NCBI RefSeq assembly: GCF_039531695.1
Contig: NZ_BAAAQN010000010.1
Location: forward strand, 62,001 to 126,000
Origin: Catenulispora yoronensis
GTDB taxonomy: Bacteria; Actinomycetota; Actinomycetes; Streptomycetales; Catenulisporaceae
Length of the DNA: 64,000 nt
Direction: 5' to 3'
The translations under genes and the position numbers were made by a program. How positions within the stretch are numbered: position 1 is the first letter of the stretch; each line of letters starts with the position of its first letter. Positions 21,136 to 28,624 of the stretch are shown one piece after another. The notes below the pieces were generated by a model. The model saw only the letters and a list, made by a program, of their open reading frames with translations, was not told the origin of the DNA and made no database searches.

Positions 21136-21948
21136 ATGGCACGCGCTAGATATGCCCTCCGGGACGACGCCACCGGCCGGCGTCTTGCCCGATGGGTGGA
21201 CCTGGACGGGTTCTTCGTCGGCACGTCGACGGCGGAGCAGTGGTGGGAGCAGACCGGTGAGGAGCCGCCGGAACAGCTGGAGATCAAGGTCGACGGCTGG
21301 TTGCCGGATCCCGCCCTGCTTTCGTTCCGTGACGAGGAGGACGGGTCCTTCGAGCTGGGCGACGTCCTGGTGGACGTCCTCGATGTCGACGAGGTGAGTC
21401 TTGGCGCGTACGACTTGTGGGGGGCGGCGCTCGAAGTCGACGAGCAGGGGCGCGGGACGTTGTGGGCGAACGCGTCCATGGCGCCGCACGTCTCCGCACG
21501 CGAGGTCTGGGGCCGGTGGCGCGAGCGGTTGCCGGACACGTCCGGGCAATGGGCCGCGTTGCCGGCCGGCGAGCGTGACGGGTGGGTCGAGGCGGCCCAG
21601 CTGCACTACTTCCACCAGGCCGGGGAGCGGCGGGCCTGGCCGATGCCCGAAGGCCGGATCACGCTGCACGGCGAGCACGTCGTCGATCTCGCGAGCTTCT
21701 TCTGTGCTGTCGGCGAGGCGTTCAACGGTCCCGGTGGCTACTTCGGGAGCAACCTGACGGCGTTGGCGGACTGCCTGGCGAATCTCGACCGGGAACCGGG
21801 CCAGCCGGTGCGGTTGCAGTGGACGGACATCGCGGTCGCCGAGCAAGGGCTGGCCCGCCGAGTGGAGACGAGCGGCGGGTGGAAGCCGATCTTCGACCTC
21901 GTGATGGAGGTCCTGGACCAGTACAACGTGGAGGTGCTGCGCAGGTGA
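21136..21948 (+). CDS. Barstar-like immunity protein with N-terminal extension
   Basis: A 270-aa protein starting 18 bp after the RHS toxin. Residues about 175-268 resemble barstar, the barnase inhibitor: a first strand 'ITLHGEHVVDLASFF', then 'GYFGSNLTALADCLANLD' (matching barstar's YYGxNLDALWDCL), then 'PVRLQWTDIAVAEQG' and a final helix and strand. The first 170 residues, with repeated acidic hairpins, are an extra domain of unknown role. The position after a toxin tip and the barstar fold together predict that it neutralises the toxin in the producing cell. It ends at a strong terminator. Confidence 0.85.
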   Translation: MARARYALRDDATGRRLARWVDLDGFFVGTSTAEQWWEQTGEEPPEQLEIKVDGWLPDPALLSFRDEEDGSFELGDVLVDVLDVDEVSLGAYDLWGAALEVDEQGRGTLWANASMAPHVSAREVWGRWRERLPDTSGQWAALPAGERDGWVEAAQLHYFHQAGERRAWPMPEGRITLHGEHVVDLASFFCAVGEAFNGPGGYFGSNLTALADCLANLDREPGQPVRLQWTDIAVAEQGLARRVETSGGWKPIFDLVMEVLDQYNVEVLRR

Positions 21949-21997
21949 GGGCCCGGGACCCTGGCCCGTGCGCGACGCGGGCCAGGGTCCCGGGCCC
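21949..21997. terminator. Terminator hairpin after the toxin-immunity pair
   Basis: A perfect 20-bp stem (21949-21968 with 21978-21997), GGGCCCGGGACCCTGGCCCG on one arm, and a nine-base loop. It begins one base after the immunity stop codon and uses the same GGGACCC motif seen in other spacers. Confidence 0.85.
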
Positions 21998-22056
21998 GGA
22001 CCGGCCAGTGGTCAACGCGGGCGCGGTGCGGGCCCCGGCGCCGAGATCGTTGAGCC

Positions 22057-22782
22057 ATGCAGACAACCACTGACCCCATCGCCGTCCTGGTCCACGGCGC
22101 GTTCGCCGAGTCCGCCAGCTGGAACGGCGTCATCGCCCGCCTCGCCGCCGCGGGAGTGCCCGCTCTCGCCGCCGCCAACCCGCTGCGCGGCGTCCAGTCC
22201 GACGGCCAGTACGTCCGCGACGTCGTCGCCTCCCTGGAGCGGCCGGTCGTGCTGGTCGGGCACTCCTACGGCGGCCACGTGATCACCGAGGCGGCGGCCG
22301 GAAACCCCGCTGTGCGCGGCCTCGTCTACGTCTCGGCCTTCGCACCGGAGATCGGCGAGAGCGCCCTGGAGCTGTCGAACCGCTTCCCCGGCAGCACCCT
22401 CGGCGACGCGGTGGTGCCCCGCACACTGACCGCCGGCGGCACCGAACTGTCCATCGACCCGGCGAAGTTCCACCAGCAGTTCGCCGCCGACGCCGACGCG
22501 ACCACCGCCGCACTGATGGCCGCGACCCAGCGCCCGGTCACCGAAGCCGCCCTGACCGCCGGCCCGACCGGCGACGCCCCGTCCTGGCGAGAACTCCCCA
22601 CCTGGTTCATCTGGGGCGCCGCCGACCGCAACATCCCCGCCGAAGCCCTGCGCTTCATGGCCGACCGCGCCGCCGGCCACCAACGCACCGAGATCCCCGC
22701 CGCCGGCCACGCCCTGCCGGTCACCCAGCCGGACGCCGTCGCCGACACGATCCTGCGCGCGATCGCGGCGGTAAAGGCCTGA
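22057..22782 (+). CDS. Alpha/beta hydrolase
   Basis: A 241-aa cytoplasmic alpha/beta hydrolase. The oxyanion motif 'VLVHGAFAESASW' opens the protein, the nucleophile elbow is GHSYGG near residue 70, the acid is in 'WGAADRNIP' near 190 and the His in 'PAAGHALPV' near 222. A catalytic triad is therefore present. It resembles the esterase subgroup related to plant salicylate/methyl-ester hydrolases and Streptomyces hydrolases. Substrate unknown. It is flanked by the immunity gene and the convergent MarR gene, and shares no operon. Confidence 0.9.
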   Translation: MQTTTDPIAVLVHGAFAESASWNGVIARLAAAGVPALAAANPLRGVQSDGQYVRDVVASLERPVVLVGHSYGGHVITEAAAGNPAVRGLVYVSAFAPEIGESALELSNRFPGSTLGDAVVPRTLTAGGTELSIDPAKFHQQFAADADATTAALMAATQRPVTEAALTAGPTGDAPSWRELPTWFIWGAADRNIPAEALRFMADRAAGHQRTEIPAAGHALPVTQPDAVADTILRAIAAVKA

Positions 22783-22847
22783 TTGCAGAACTCTGCGAAA
22801 GGCGGCGGGGGTCAGCGAGCTGCCCGGTCTCAAGCCCCCAGCCAGCT

Positions 22848-22992
22848 CAACTCCGCCGCCGCTTCAGACGCCTTGCCCGGCCTCGCAAAACCAGCCTCGC
22901 CTCCCTCTCAGCGGCCAACTCCGCCGCCACCTCAGGCACCTCGCCCAACCTCGGCAAAACGTCCCTCACCCCCCAGCCAGCAACTCCGCCGC
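22848..22992. repeat. Three degenerate direct copies of the marR 3' end
   Basis: The motif CAACTCCGCCGCC starts at 22848, 22916 and 22981 (spacing 68 and 65 bp). The copy at 22981 lies in the coding 3' end of the MarR gene, and the other two lie after its stop codon. Each is followed by a similar AG(G/A)C(A/G)CCT(T/C)GCC segment, so they look like decayed tandem duplications. Confidence 0.6.
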
Positions 22993-23394
22993 CGCCTGGT
23001 GCACCTTCGCCAGCAACCGCAGCAGCTGCTCCCGCTCCCCATCGCCAAGCCCTGCGGTCAGCTCGGCCTCCAGTCGTCGCCGGTCCTCCTCGACCGGTTT
23101 GCGCAGCGCCCGGCCGGCGTCGGTCAGCCAGAGTCGGACCAGTCGGTTGTCCTGCTGGTCCCGGCGCCGGGTGAGCAGTCCGGCGGCCGCCATGCGGGTC
23201 GCGCCCTTGACGATCGTCGGTGTTGTCACGTCCAGTGCGGCGGCGAGCTCGCCGGGCGTTCGGCCGTCCTGTTCCCACAGCAGCGCCAGCAGGTGGTCCT
23301 GGCCCAGGTGGAGGCCGTGGCGGCGGAGGCGGGCGTCGGCGATTGCGCGGACCGCTTTGTTGGTGCGGCCGTGCAGGTCGAGGAACTCGGGCAT
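22966..23394 (-). CDS. MarR-family regulator
   Basis: A 142-aa winged-helix regulator. The DNA-binding part reads 'HGLHLGQDHLLALLWEQDGR', then TPGELAAALDVTTPTIVKGA and the wing 'AGLLTRRRDQQDNRLVRLWL'. The flanking helices should form the dimer. It is divergent from the NmrA-type gene at 23516 with a 121-bp spacer that holds short inverted repeats, the usual layout for a MarR repressor and its target. No cysteine pair of the OhrR type is present. Confidence 0.9.
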   Translation of the reverse strand: MPEFLDLHGRTNKAVRAIADARLRRHGLHLGQDHLLALLWEQDGRTPGELAAALDVTTPTIVKGATRMAAAGLLTRRRDQQDNRLVRLWLTDAGRALRKPVEEDRRRLEAELTAGLGDGEREQLLRLLAKVHQAAAELLAGG

Positions 23395-23445
23395 CGGGCC
23401 GCCTTCCGTGGAGGGGGATCCCGCGCAGCCTATCGCGAGATCGAT

Positions 23446-23489
23446 TGACGGCTAATCATTCACCGGCTAACGTTCGGCGAGGTCGTTAG
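23446..23489. promoter_or_regulatory. Possible MarR operator region
   Basis: The divergent spacer contains GACGGCTAATCATTCACCGG and, just after it, CTAACG (23467-23472) facing CGTTAG (23484-23489). GGCTAA occurs twice. The arrangement fits one or two MarR sites overlapping both promoters, but the half-sites are short. Confidence 0.4.
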
Positions 23490-23515
23490 ACGGCAATCGA
23501 ATTCTGGGAGAAGTC

Positions 23516-24364
23516 ATGATCCTCATCACCGGTGCCACCGGGAATGTCGGCCGCGCCCTGGTCCGTGTCCTGGATCAAGAAGGAGCGGACGTCCGTGTCC
23601 TGGTCCGCGATCGCGACCGGGCCGCCGAGTTGCCGGTGCGCGCCGAGCGGGCGGTGGGCGACCTCACCGTGCCCGAAACCCTGGAGCCCGTCTTCCGCGG
23701 CGTCGACCGCGTCTTCCTGCTCACCCAGGGCATCGGCGTCGATCAGGCGGCGAACGCCGTGGCCGCCGCCCGCGCCGCCGGTGTCCGCCACATCGTGCTG
23801 CTCTCGTCGATGAACGTGATCCCCGACCCGATGCCGGCCATGGGCCACTGGCATCACGCCCGGGAGCAGCTCCTGCTCGACTCCGGGATCCCGACGACCT
23901 TCCTGCGCCCCGGCGGCTTCGCGACCAATGCTCTGGAGTGGGCCGGGACCATCCGCGCGGGCGGCTACGTCCTCGACCCGACTGGCCCCGGCCGATTCTC
24001 GATGATCGACCCCGCCGACATCGCCGCCGTCGCCGCCGTCACCCTGCTCCAGGACGGGCATCAGGGCCGTGCCTACGCCCCCACGGGCGACGAGACCGGC
24101 ACCGTTGCCGACCACGTCAGCACCCTGGCCGCCGCGCTCGGTCGGCCGATCGAGGTGCGGACCGCAGCCACGCCGGAGGAAGCCGTGCAGGCGCGCTATC
24201 CGCAGGGCGCCCCGCCGGCGCTCGCCGCGGCCATCCTCGAAGGGTTCACCATGATGCGCGCCGACACCGTCGGCTTCCGCACCGACGACGTCGAGCGGCT
24301 CCTGGGCCGGCGCCCGCTCGGCTTCGCCCAGTGGTGCGCGCGGAATATCGATTTCTTTTCCTGA
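23516..24364 (+). CDS. NmrA-like NAD(P)-binding protein
   Basis: A 282-aa atypical SDR of the NmrA/quinone-oxidoreductase type. It starts with the nucleotide-binding motif 'MILITGATGNVGRALVRVL', has 'VRDRDRAAELP' after strand two, and 'VRHIVLLSSMNV' near residue 95. The classical YxxxK motif is absent, as usual for this family; 'GHWHHAREQLLLDSG' takes its place. Members act as redox sensors or NAD(P)H-dependent reductases. GGGAG lies before the ATG. It is probably controlled by the divergent MarR. Confidence 0.9.
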   Translation: MILITGATGNVGRALVRVLDQEGADVRVLVRDRDRAAELPVRAERAVGDLTVPETLEPVFRGVDRVFLLTQGIGVDQAANAVAAARAAGVRHIVLLSSMNVIPDPMPAMGHWHHAREQLLLDSGIPTTFLRPGGFATNALEWAGTIRAGGYVLDPTGPGRFSMIDPADIAAVAAVTLLQDGHQGRAYAPTGDETGTVADHVSTLAAALGRPIEVRTAATPEEAVQARYPQGAPPALAAAILEGFTMMRADTVGFRTDDVERLLGRRPLGFAQWCARNIDFFS

Positions 24365-24554
24365 CAACCCCGCGCCACCTGTGCGGAGATCGACGGGGAC
24401 CGGTCCCGGCGGGGCCCTGAGAAGGTGTCGGCCTACTCGGAGTTTGTTCATTGTGGGTAGACTGCCGCCCTGCCCCGGCGAGGCTTACGCTCGCCGCCAA
24501 GGGATCATGTCAGGGATGCGCGGCTCGGCGCATTCACGGGAGGGCCCTGAGACA

Positions 24555-24842
24555 GTGAGTGATCTGCACATAAGTGCGCAGGTGCTGAACGATCTGCGTT
24601 CGACCATGACCAGGATCAGCTCGGACCTGGACGGCGCCTGCCGCCGCCTGCGGGCCGCCGACGCCACCGGCGTCGGCGCGGACCCGCTGGTGCACCGGGT
24701 CCACGACTTCGCCGACGAATGGCACTACGGCATCGGCCAGATCGGCAAGCACGCCGACGACTGCGTCTCGATGCTGGACCAGATCGGCAAGCACTTCGAC
24801 GACGTCGACATCAAGCTCAAGAACCAGCTAGAGCAGGCGTAG
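24555..24842 (+). CDS. WXG100-like small secreted protein
   Basis: A 95-aa all-helical protein of the size of ESX/WXG100 substrates. Helix one is 'AQVLNDLRSTMTRISSDLDG', the turn is 'DEWHYGIGQIG' near residue 55, close to the WxG position, and a second helix follows. The GTG start at 24555 is chosen because GGGAGGG lies about ten bases upstream and the protein then has standard length. It is 11 bp from the next gene. Such proteins are exported by type VII systems, often with the product of the neighbouring gene; the secretion machinery is not in this window. Confidence 0.75.
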   Translation: MSDLHISAQVLNDLRSTMTRISSDLDGACRRLRAADATGVGADPLVHRVHDFADEWHYGIGQIGKHADDCVSMLDQIGKHFDDVDIKLKNQLEQA

Positions 24843-24853
24843 GGGGAACCGCG

Positions 24854-26191
24854 ATGACGACCACCCGCAGCCTGCCCGCGCTCGGCTTCGACCCCGCCCC
24901 CGGCGACGTCGGCGGCACCCGCGACCTGGGCCGGGCCCTGGGCGGGATGGGGACCGAGCTCGGCACCATCCTGTCCAGCATCGACGGCGCCGACCGCGGC
25001 AGCTGGCAGGGCCAGACCGCGATCGCGTTCATGGACCATCTGAACAGCGACCTGAAGCCCGCGGTCCAGAAGTGCCACGACTCCTTCACCCAGGCCAGCA
25101 GCCTGCTCTACCGGTGGGCCGACCAGCTCGACGGCTTCCAGGCCGAGGCCGACCGGCTGGAGCACGAGGCCGAGGGCAAGAAAAGCGCGGTCGCCTCGGC
25201 GAAGACCACCGCCTACGGCCCGAGCGGCACCCCGCACCCGACGCCGGCGCCGGCCGGCAGCCCGGAGGCCGCGCAGGACGTCAAGAACCAGAAGGCGCTC
25301 AGCGACGCGCAGGACGCGATGGGCGACGTGCTGCGTCGCGCGCACGACCTGCACGACCGCTACCTCGCCGCCGCGCGGACGATCGCCGACCAGCTGCACC
25401 ACGCCGGGCAGCTGGCCCCGGACAAGCCCGGCCTGTTCGACTCGATCGTCGACGGCATCGGCGACGCCTTCAAGGGCGCCTGGCACTGGGTGGAGGAGCA
25501 CGCCGACGCCATCAAGTTCATCGGCGACCTGCTCAGCGACCTGTCCGGGATCCTGGGCATCCTGGCCATCATCACCGCGCCGTTCGAGCCGCTGGGCGCG
25601 ATCTTCGCGGTGGCGGCGATCGCCACCAGCGCCGCGGCGCTGCTGACGCACCTGGTGGCCAAGGCGGCCGGGGCCGACGTCAGCTGGATGAGCATCGGCG
25701 TGGACGCGCTCGGCGTGCTGCCCGGCGTCGGCATGCTCGGCAAGACCGCGAAGGTCGCCGACGAGGCCACCGCGGTGGCCCGGGCCGCCAAACTCAGCGG
25801 CACGCTGGGCAAGGCCTTCGAGGGCGGGGCCGAGGCCGCGCACGACATCGTGGGCCTGGCCAAGGAGGGCCAGACCGCCTGGAAGACCTTCGGCGTCTTC
25901 GGCAAGCAGGTGGCGGTGTGGGGCGACAAGACGGTCGGCGTCATCTCCCACGACGGCAGCTTCATCAGCCGCGCGCAGAGCGTCATCGAGACCACCTACC
26001 GCAGCGGCCAGCTGGTCGGCACCAAGGGCCTGAACCTGATCCCGAAGGTCGCCATCGAGCCGATGAGCGCGCTGGGCCGGACCATCGACGCCGGGATCAA
26101 GATCGCGCCGAAGATCTACTTCCTGCCCAAGGGCATCCACAACGACATGGAGATGCAGGTCGGCAACCCGTTCCACGCGTTGTTCGAGTAG
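24854..26191 (+). CDS. Putative type VII-exported protein with membrane segments
   Basis: A 445-aa protein. Residues 1-150 are a WXG-type helical hairpin containing 'GSWQGQTAIAFMDHL', the WxG turn. A Pro-rich linker is near 120, a further helical region runs to about 200, then two hydrophobic segments ('ILGILAIITAPFEPLGAIF' and 'VAAIATSAAALLTHLVAKA') cover about 225-275. The C-terminal 170 residues are of unknown fold, ending 'NDMEMQVGNPFHALFE'. The plan resembles actinobacterial polymorphic-toxin carriers and EspA-like proteins. No catalytic motif is visible. It follows the small WXG-like gene directly. Confidence 0.75.
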   Translation: MTTTRSLPALGFDPAPGDVGGTRDLGRALGGMGTELGTILSSIDGADRGSWQGQTAIAFMDHLNSDLKPAVQKCHDSFTQASSLLYRWADQLDGFQAEADRLEHEAEGKKSAVASAKTTAYGPSGTPHPTPAPAGSPEAAQDVKNQKALSDAQDAMGDVLRRAHDLHDRYLAAARTIADQLHHAGQLAPDKPGLFDSIVDGIGDAFKGAWHWVEEHADAIKFIGDLLSDLSGILGILAIITAPFEPLGAIFAVAAIATSAAALLTHLVAKAAGADVSWMSIGVDALGVLPGVGMLGKTAKVADEATAVARAAKLSGTLGKAFEGGAEAAHDIVGLAKEGQTAWKTFGVFGKQVAVWGDKTVGVISHDGSFISRAQSVIETTYRSGQLVGTKGLNLIPKVAIEPMSALGRTIDAGIKIAPKIYFLPKGIHNDMEMQVGNPFHALFE

Positions 26192-26251
26192 CCGCGCCGA
26201 AACCTGCGCGACCGAAGCGAAGCACGACGGCACAAAGCCCTTGGAGCCTTG

Positions 26252-27124
26252 ATGGACTGGTATCCCGACCCCGGCGAGACGCCGCTGTTCCGCGGCTCCG
26301 CGTCCTTCGCGTCCGGCCGCGCCCCGAAGGTCGCGGGCAAGCGCTGGTTCCGCGACGAGCAGGGCCGGGACATCGGCTCGGAGATCTTCGGCTGGCCGCC
26401 GGCGCCGGTCCACGAGCAGCGCGGCGACAAGGCCGTCAAGACCGGCAAGACGCTGGGCTTCCTGGGCAAGGCGACGGCGGTCGTCGTGGCCGGGACGCTG
26501 GAGCTGTTCAGCAGCTCCGGCGGCTCGCTCGTCAACTTCAAGGAGCCGGACGGCAGCACCCCGACCGATCCGGAGCGCGAGGTCGAGGACTTCCCGGTGC
26601 TCTGGGCGCCGGACGGCACCACGGCGCGCCGGACACCGTGGCAGCTGGACCCGGACCGCCGTCCCGAGCGGTACCGCACCGACCTCCAGCTCACCGACCG
26701 GCGGCTGCTGGTGCTGGGCAGCGCCTCGGTGACCGCGCCGGCCGAGGTGCTGTGGCAGCTCCCGCTGGAGCAGGTGGCCACCGCCCGGCAGCACGCCTTC
26801 TCCTCCCACGGGGCCGACGTCACCATCGACTTCGCCGACGGGTCCTGGATCCGGCTCGACCTCGGGAGCAAGGGCAGCGCGGCGAAGGCGGTCTGGGTCC
26901 TGGCCGGCAACACCGAACCGGTGCGGCTCACCGAGGCCCAGCAGGCGTGGGCGGTGAAGTTCACCGAGCGGATGCCGGGGACGATCGAGACCGTGGGCAC
27001 CCCGGTGCCCGGCGCGCCGGCCGGCACGCTGTCGATCGAGATCATCGTGCACCGGGACGCCGAGCACTTCCTGAAGGTCGGACCGATCACCGTCGACGCC
27101 GACGGCAAGCCGGTCGTGGCCTGA
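26252..27124 (+). CDS. Hypothetical protein with a PH/GRAM-like region
   Basis: A 290-aa soluble protein third in the WXG-type cluster. Residues 1-60 carry Pro- and Trp-rich motifs ('MDWYPDPGETPLF'). A weakly hydrophobic stretch is near 75 and a Pro/Asp-rich linker follows. Residues about 145-215 read 'LQLTDRRLLVLG', 'LWQLPLEQVATARQH' and 'VTIDFADGSWIRLDLG', which is the strand-turn pattern of bacterial PH or GRAM domains. The ATG at 26252 has GGAG five bases upstream. Function unknown; a cytosolic partner or chaperone of the exported proteins is possible. Confidence 0.7.
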   Translation: MDWYPDPGETPLFRGSASFASGRAPKVAGKRWFRDEQGRDIGSEIFGWPPAPVHEQRGDKAVKTGKTLGFLGKATAVVVAGTLELFSSSGGSLVNFKEPDGSTPTDPEREVEDFPVLWAPDGTTARRTPWQLDPDRRPERYRTDLQLTDRRLLVLGSASVTAPAEVLWQLPLEQVATARQHAFSSHGADVTIDFADGSWIRLDLGSKGSAAKAVWVLAGNTEPVRLTEAQQAWAVKFTERMPGTIETVGTPVPGAPAGTLSIEIIVHRDAEHFLKVGPITVDADGKPVVA

Positions 27125-27125
27125 A

Positions 27126-27209
27126 CGGCGCCACCTGAACAGCACCACCTGCACAGCGCCAACTTTGCACAGCACCACGACCTGCACAGCACCACCTGCA
27201 CAGCTCAAG
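27126..27209. repeat. Tandem AGCACCACCTGCAC repeat upstream of 27249 gene
   Basis: Five to six degenerate copies of AACAGCACCACCTGCACAGC fill the spacer between the PH-like gene and the next gene. They would lie in the leader or inter-cistronic mRNA. Confidence 0.65.
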
Positions 27210-27248
27210 GAACGTCGGGCACTGAACCATCGACCAGCGGGGAACGCC

Positions 27249-28013
27249 ATGACCATCGACACCGACCAGGCCCCGGCGGCCCCGCCGGCCGCCCTCGACC
27301 AGCTCGACGCGACCCAGATCGCCCGGGCCTTCCAGCGGAACGCGAGCGGCGTCCCCGAGATGCGGTTCGAAGTGCCGGCGAACTTCCTGGCCTACCCGAT
27401 GCAGGAGGACCCGGCCGAGCGCCAGGCCGCCGCCGACCAGTTCGTCCGCGAGCTGTACAAGAACGGCGACGAGGAACTGTGGCGCACCACCGCTCCGGCC
27501 ATCGCCGCGATGGGCGAGATCACGGCCGGTGCCGGTGTCGGCTGGGCCGGCCTGGGCGTGTTCGACAACGAACAAGGCGGCGTCGCCACCTGCACGCTGA
27601 CCCTGGCCGCCACCGAGTCCGACCACATGGACCCCGAGGTCGCGGTCCTGGGCCTGCGCGAAGTCCTGGTCCGCGACGAGTTCAACGACTCCCGGTGGCT
27701 CAACCTGCCCTGCGGGCCCGCGGTGTCCCGCATCACGGTCACGAAGTACCCGCTGGACCCGGAGCTCTCCGGCGGTGCGGAAGGGGCCGAGCTGGTCCAG
27801 GGCCAGATCCAGGTCTACATCCCGTTCCCCACCGGCCCCTACATGGCGATCATGACGATGCAGACCGCCAACATGGAGGTCTGGACGGAGTTCAGCCAGA
27901 TGATGGCGGTGATCGTGCGGTCCGCCGTGTTCCCCGGCGCGCCCGGGACCCCCGAGACCCCCGGGACCCCGGGCCCCGCCGAAGCGGGATCCGGGGCCGC
28001 GGCTCGGCCCTGA
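27249..28013 (+). CDS. Hypothetical protein of the WXG-type cluster
   Basis: A 254-aa soluble protein without a recognised family. It is mostly alpha/beta with conserved-looking stretches such as 'MRFEVPANFLAYPMQEDP', 'CTLTLAATESDHMDPEVAVL' and 'QIQVYIPFPTGPYMAIMTM'. The last 30 residues are a low-complexity Gly/Pro/Thr tail encoded by GGGACCCC repeats. GGGGAA precedes the ATG. It is the fourth gene in the cluster starting at 24555 and is likely to work with it. The pattern of paired strands and a final helix recalls ESX-associated proteins, but no motif proves it. Confidence 0.7.
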   Translation: MTIDTDQAPAAPPAALDQLDATQIARAFQRNASGVPEMRFEVPANFLAYPMQEDPAERQAAADQFVRELYKNGDEELWRTTAPAIAAMGEITAGAGVGWAGLGVFDNEQGGVATCTLTLAATESDHMDPEVAVLGLREVLVRDEFNDSRWLNLPCGPAVSRITVTKYPLDPELSGGAEGAELVQGQIQVYIPFPTGPYMAIMTMQTANMEVWTEFSQMMAVIVRSAVFPGAPGTPETPGTPGPAEAGSGAAARP

Positions 28014-28043
28014 GCCGGCGCTGTGGCGCTCACCGGCCGTCGC

Positions 28044-28454
28044 CTACTGGGCCAGGGCCAGTACCGGGCTGTTGTGGTAGGCGGCGACCAGCCACTCGCC
28101 GTCCTGCCGCTCGAACACCCAGGTGGCGTTGACCTTGCCCGCGTCCGGCACCTCGTCCTGCCCCGGGAACAGGATCCCGGACTCGGTGACCACGATCGCC
28201 GCGTCCTGGCCCAGGAACCGGATGCTCAGCTGCTTGTTGTAGGTCGAGGTGCCCTTCAGCGGGCCGGCGAACGCGGCGGCCATGCTGTCCCGGATGACGG
28301 TCCGGCTGCCCCGCAGCGATCCGGTCATGATCGCGGTCGCGTCCGCGGTGTAGTCGGCGACCATGCCGTCGGCGTCCCCGGCCTCCCACGCCTTGTAGGA
28401 GTCGACGAGGACGGCCTGGATCGCGGCCTCGTCGGCCGCGCGGTTCTCTGACAT
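28044..28454 (-). CDS. SnoaL-like/DUF4440-type protein
   Basis: A 136-aa cone-shaped-barrel protein of the NTF2-like superfamily. 'SYKAWEAGDADGMVADYTAD' near residue 20, 'SRTVIRDSMAAAFAG' near 50 and 'VNATWVFERQDGEWLVAAYH' near 105 are typical of the SgcJ/EcaC/DUF4440 group. Members bind or transform small molecules, and many have no known activity. It converges with the WXG-cluster gene at 27249 and is transcribed from the spacer shared with the nucleoside permease gene at 28625. Confidence 0.87.
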   Translation of the reverse strand: MSENRAADEAAIQAVLVDSYKAWEAGDADGMVADYTADATAIMTGSLRGSRTVIRDSMAAAFAGPLKGTSTYNKQLSIRFLGQDAAIVVTESGILFPGQDEVPDAGKVNATWVFERQDGEWLVAAYHNSPVLALAQ

Positions 28455-28624
28455 TGGATTCTCCCTAGTGCCCGGTCCGCCGTGTGCCAGCGGGCTCGTC
28501 AGTACATACCGGGGGCGCGGGCCGGACTCATCGCGGACGGGCGCGAATTTTTCGCGGGGGACCCGGCTTGGGTAGCGTGCCGGGTAATGGCCGCGCGCCG
28601 CGCGACGACGAAAGCGGGAAACCA

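Noticed and set aside
24396..24407. Palindrome GGGACCGGTCCC after the NmrA-like gene
   Set aside because: Short, without a loop or T-run; such palindromes are expected at this base composition.
24725..27262. An 845-aa minus-strand open frame over the WXG-type cluster
   Set aside because: Same shadow character (Arg, Gly, Val, His runs), no motif, and it covers several plus-strand genes with ribosome sites.
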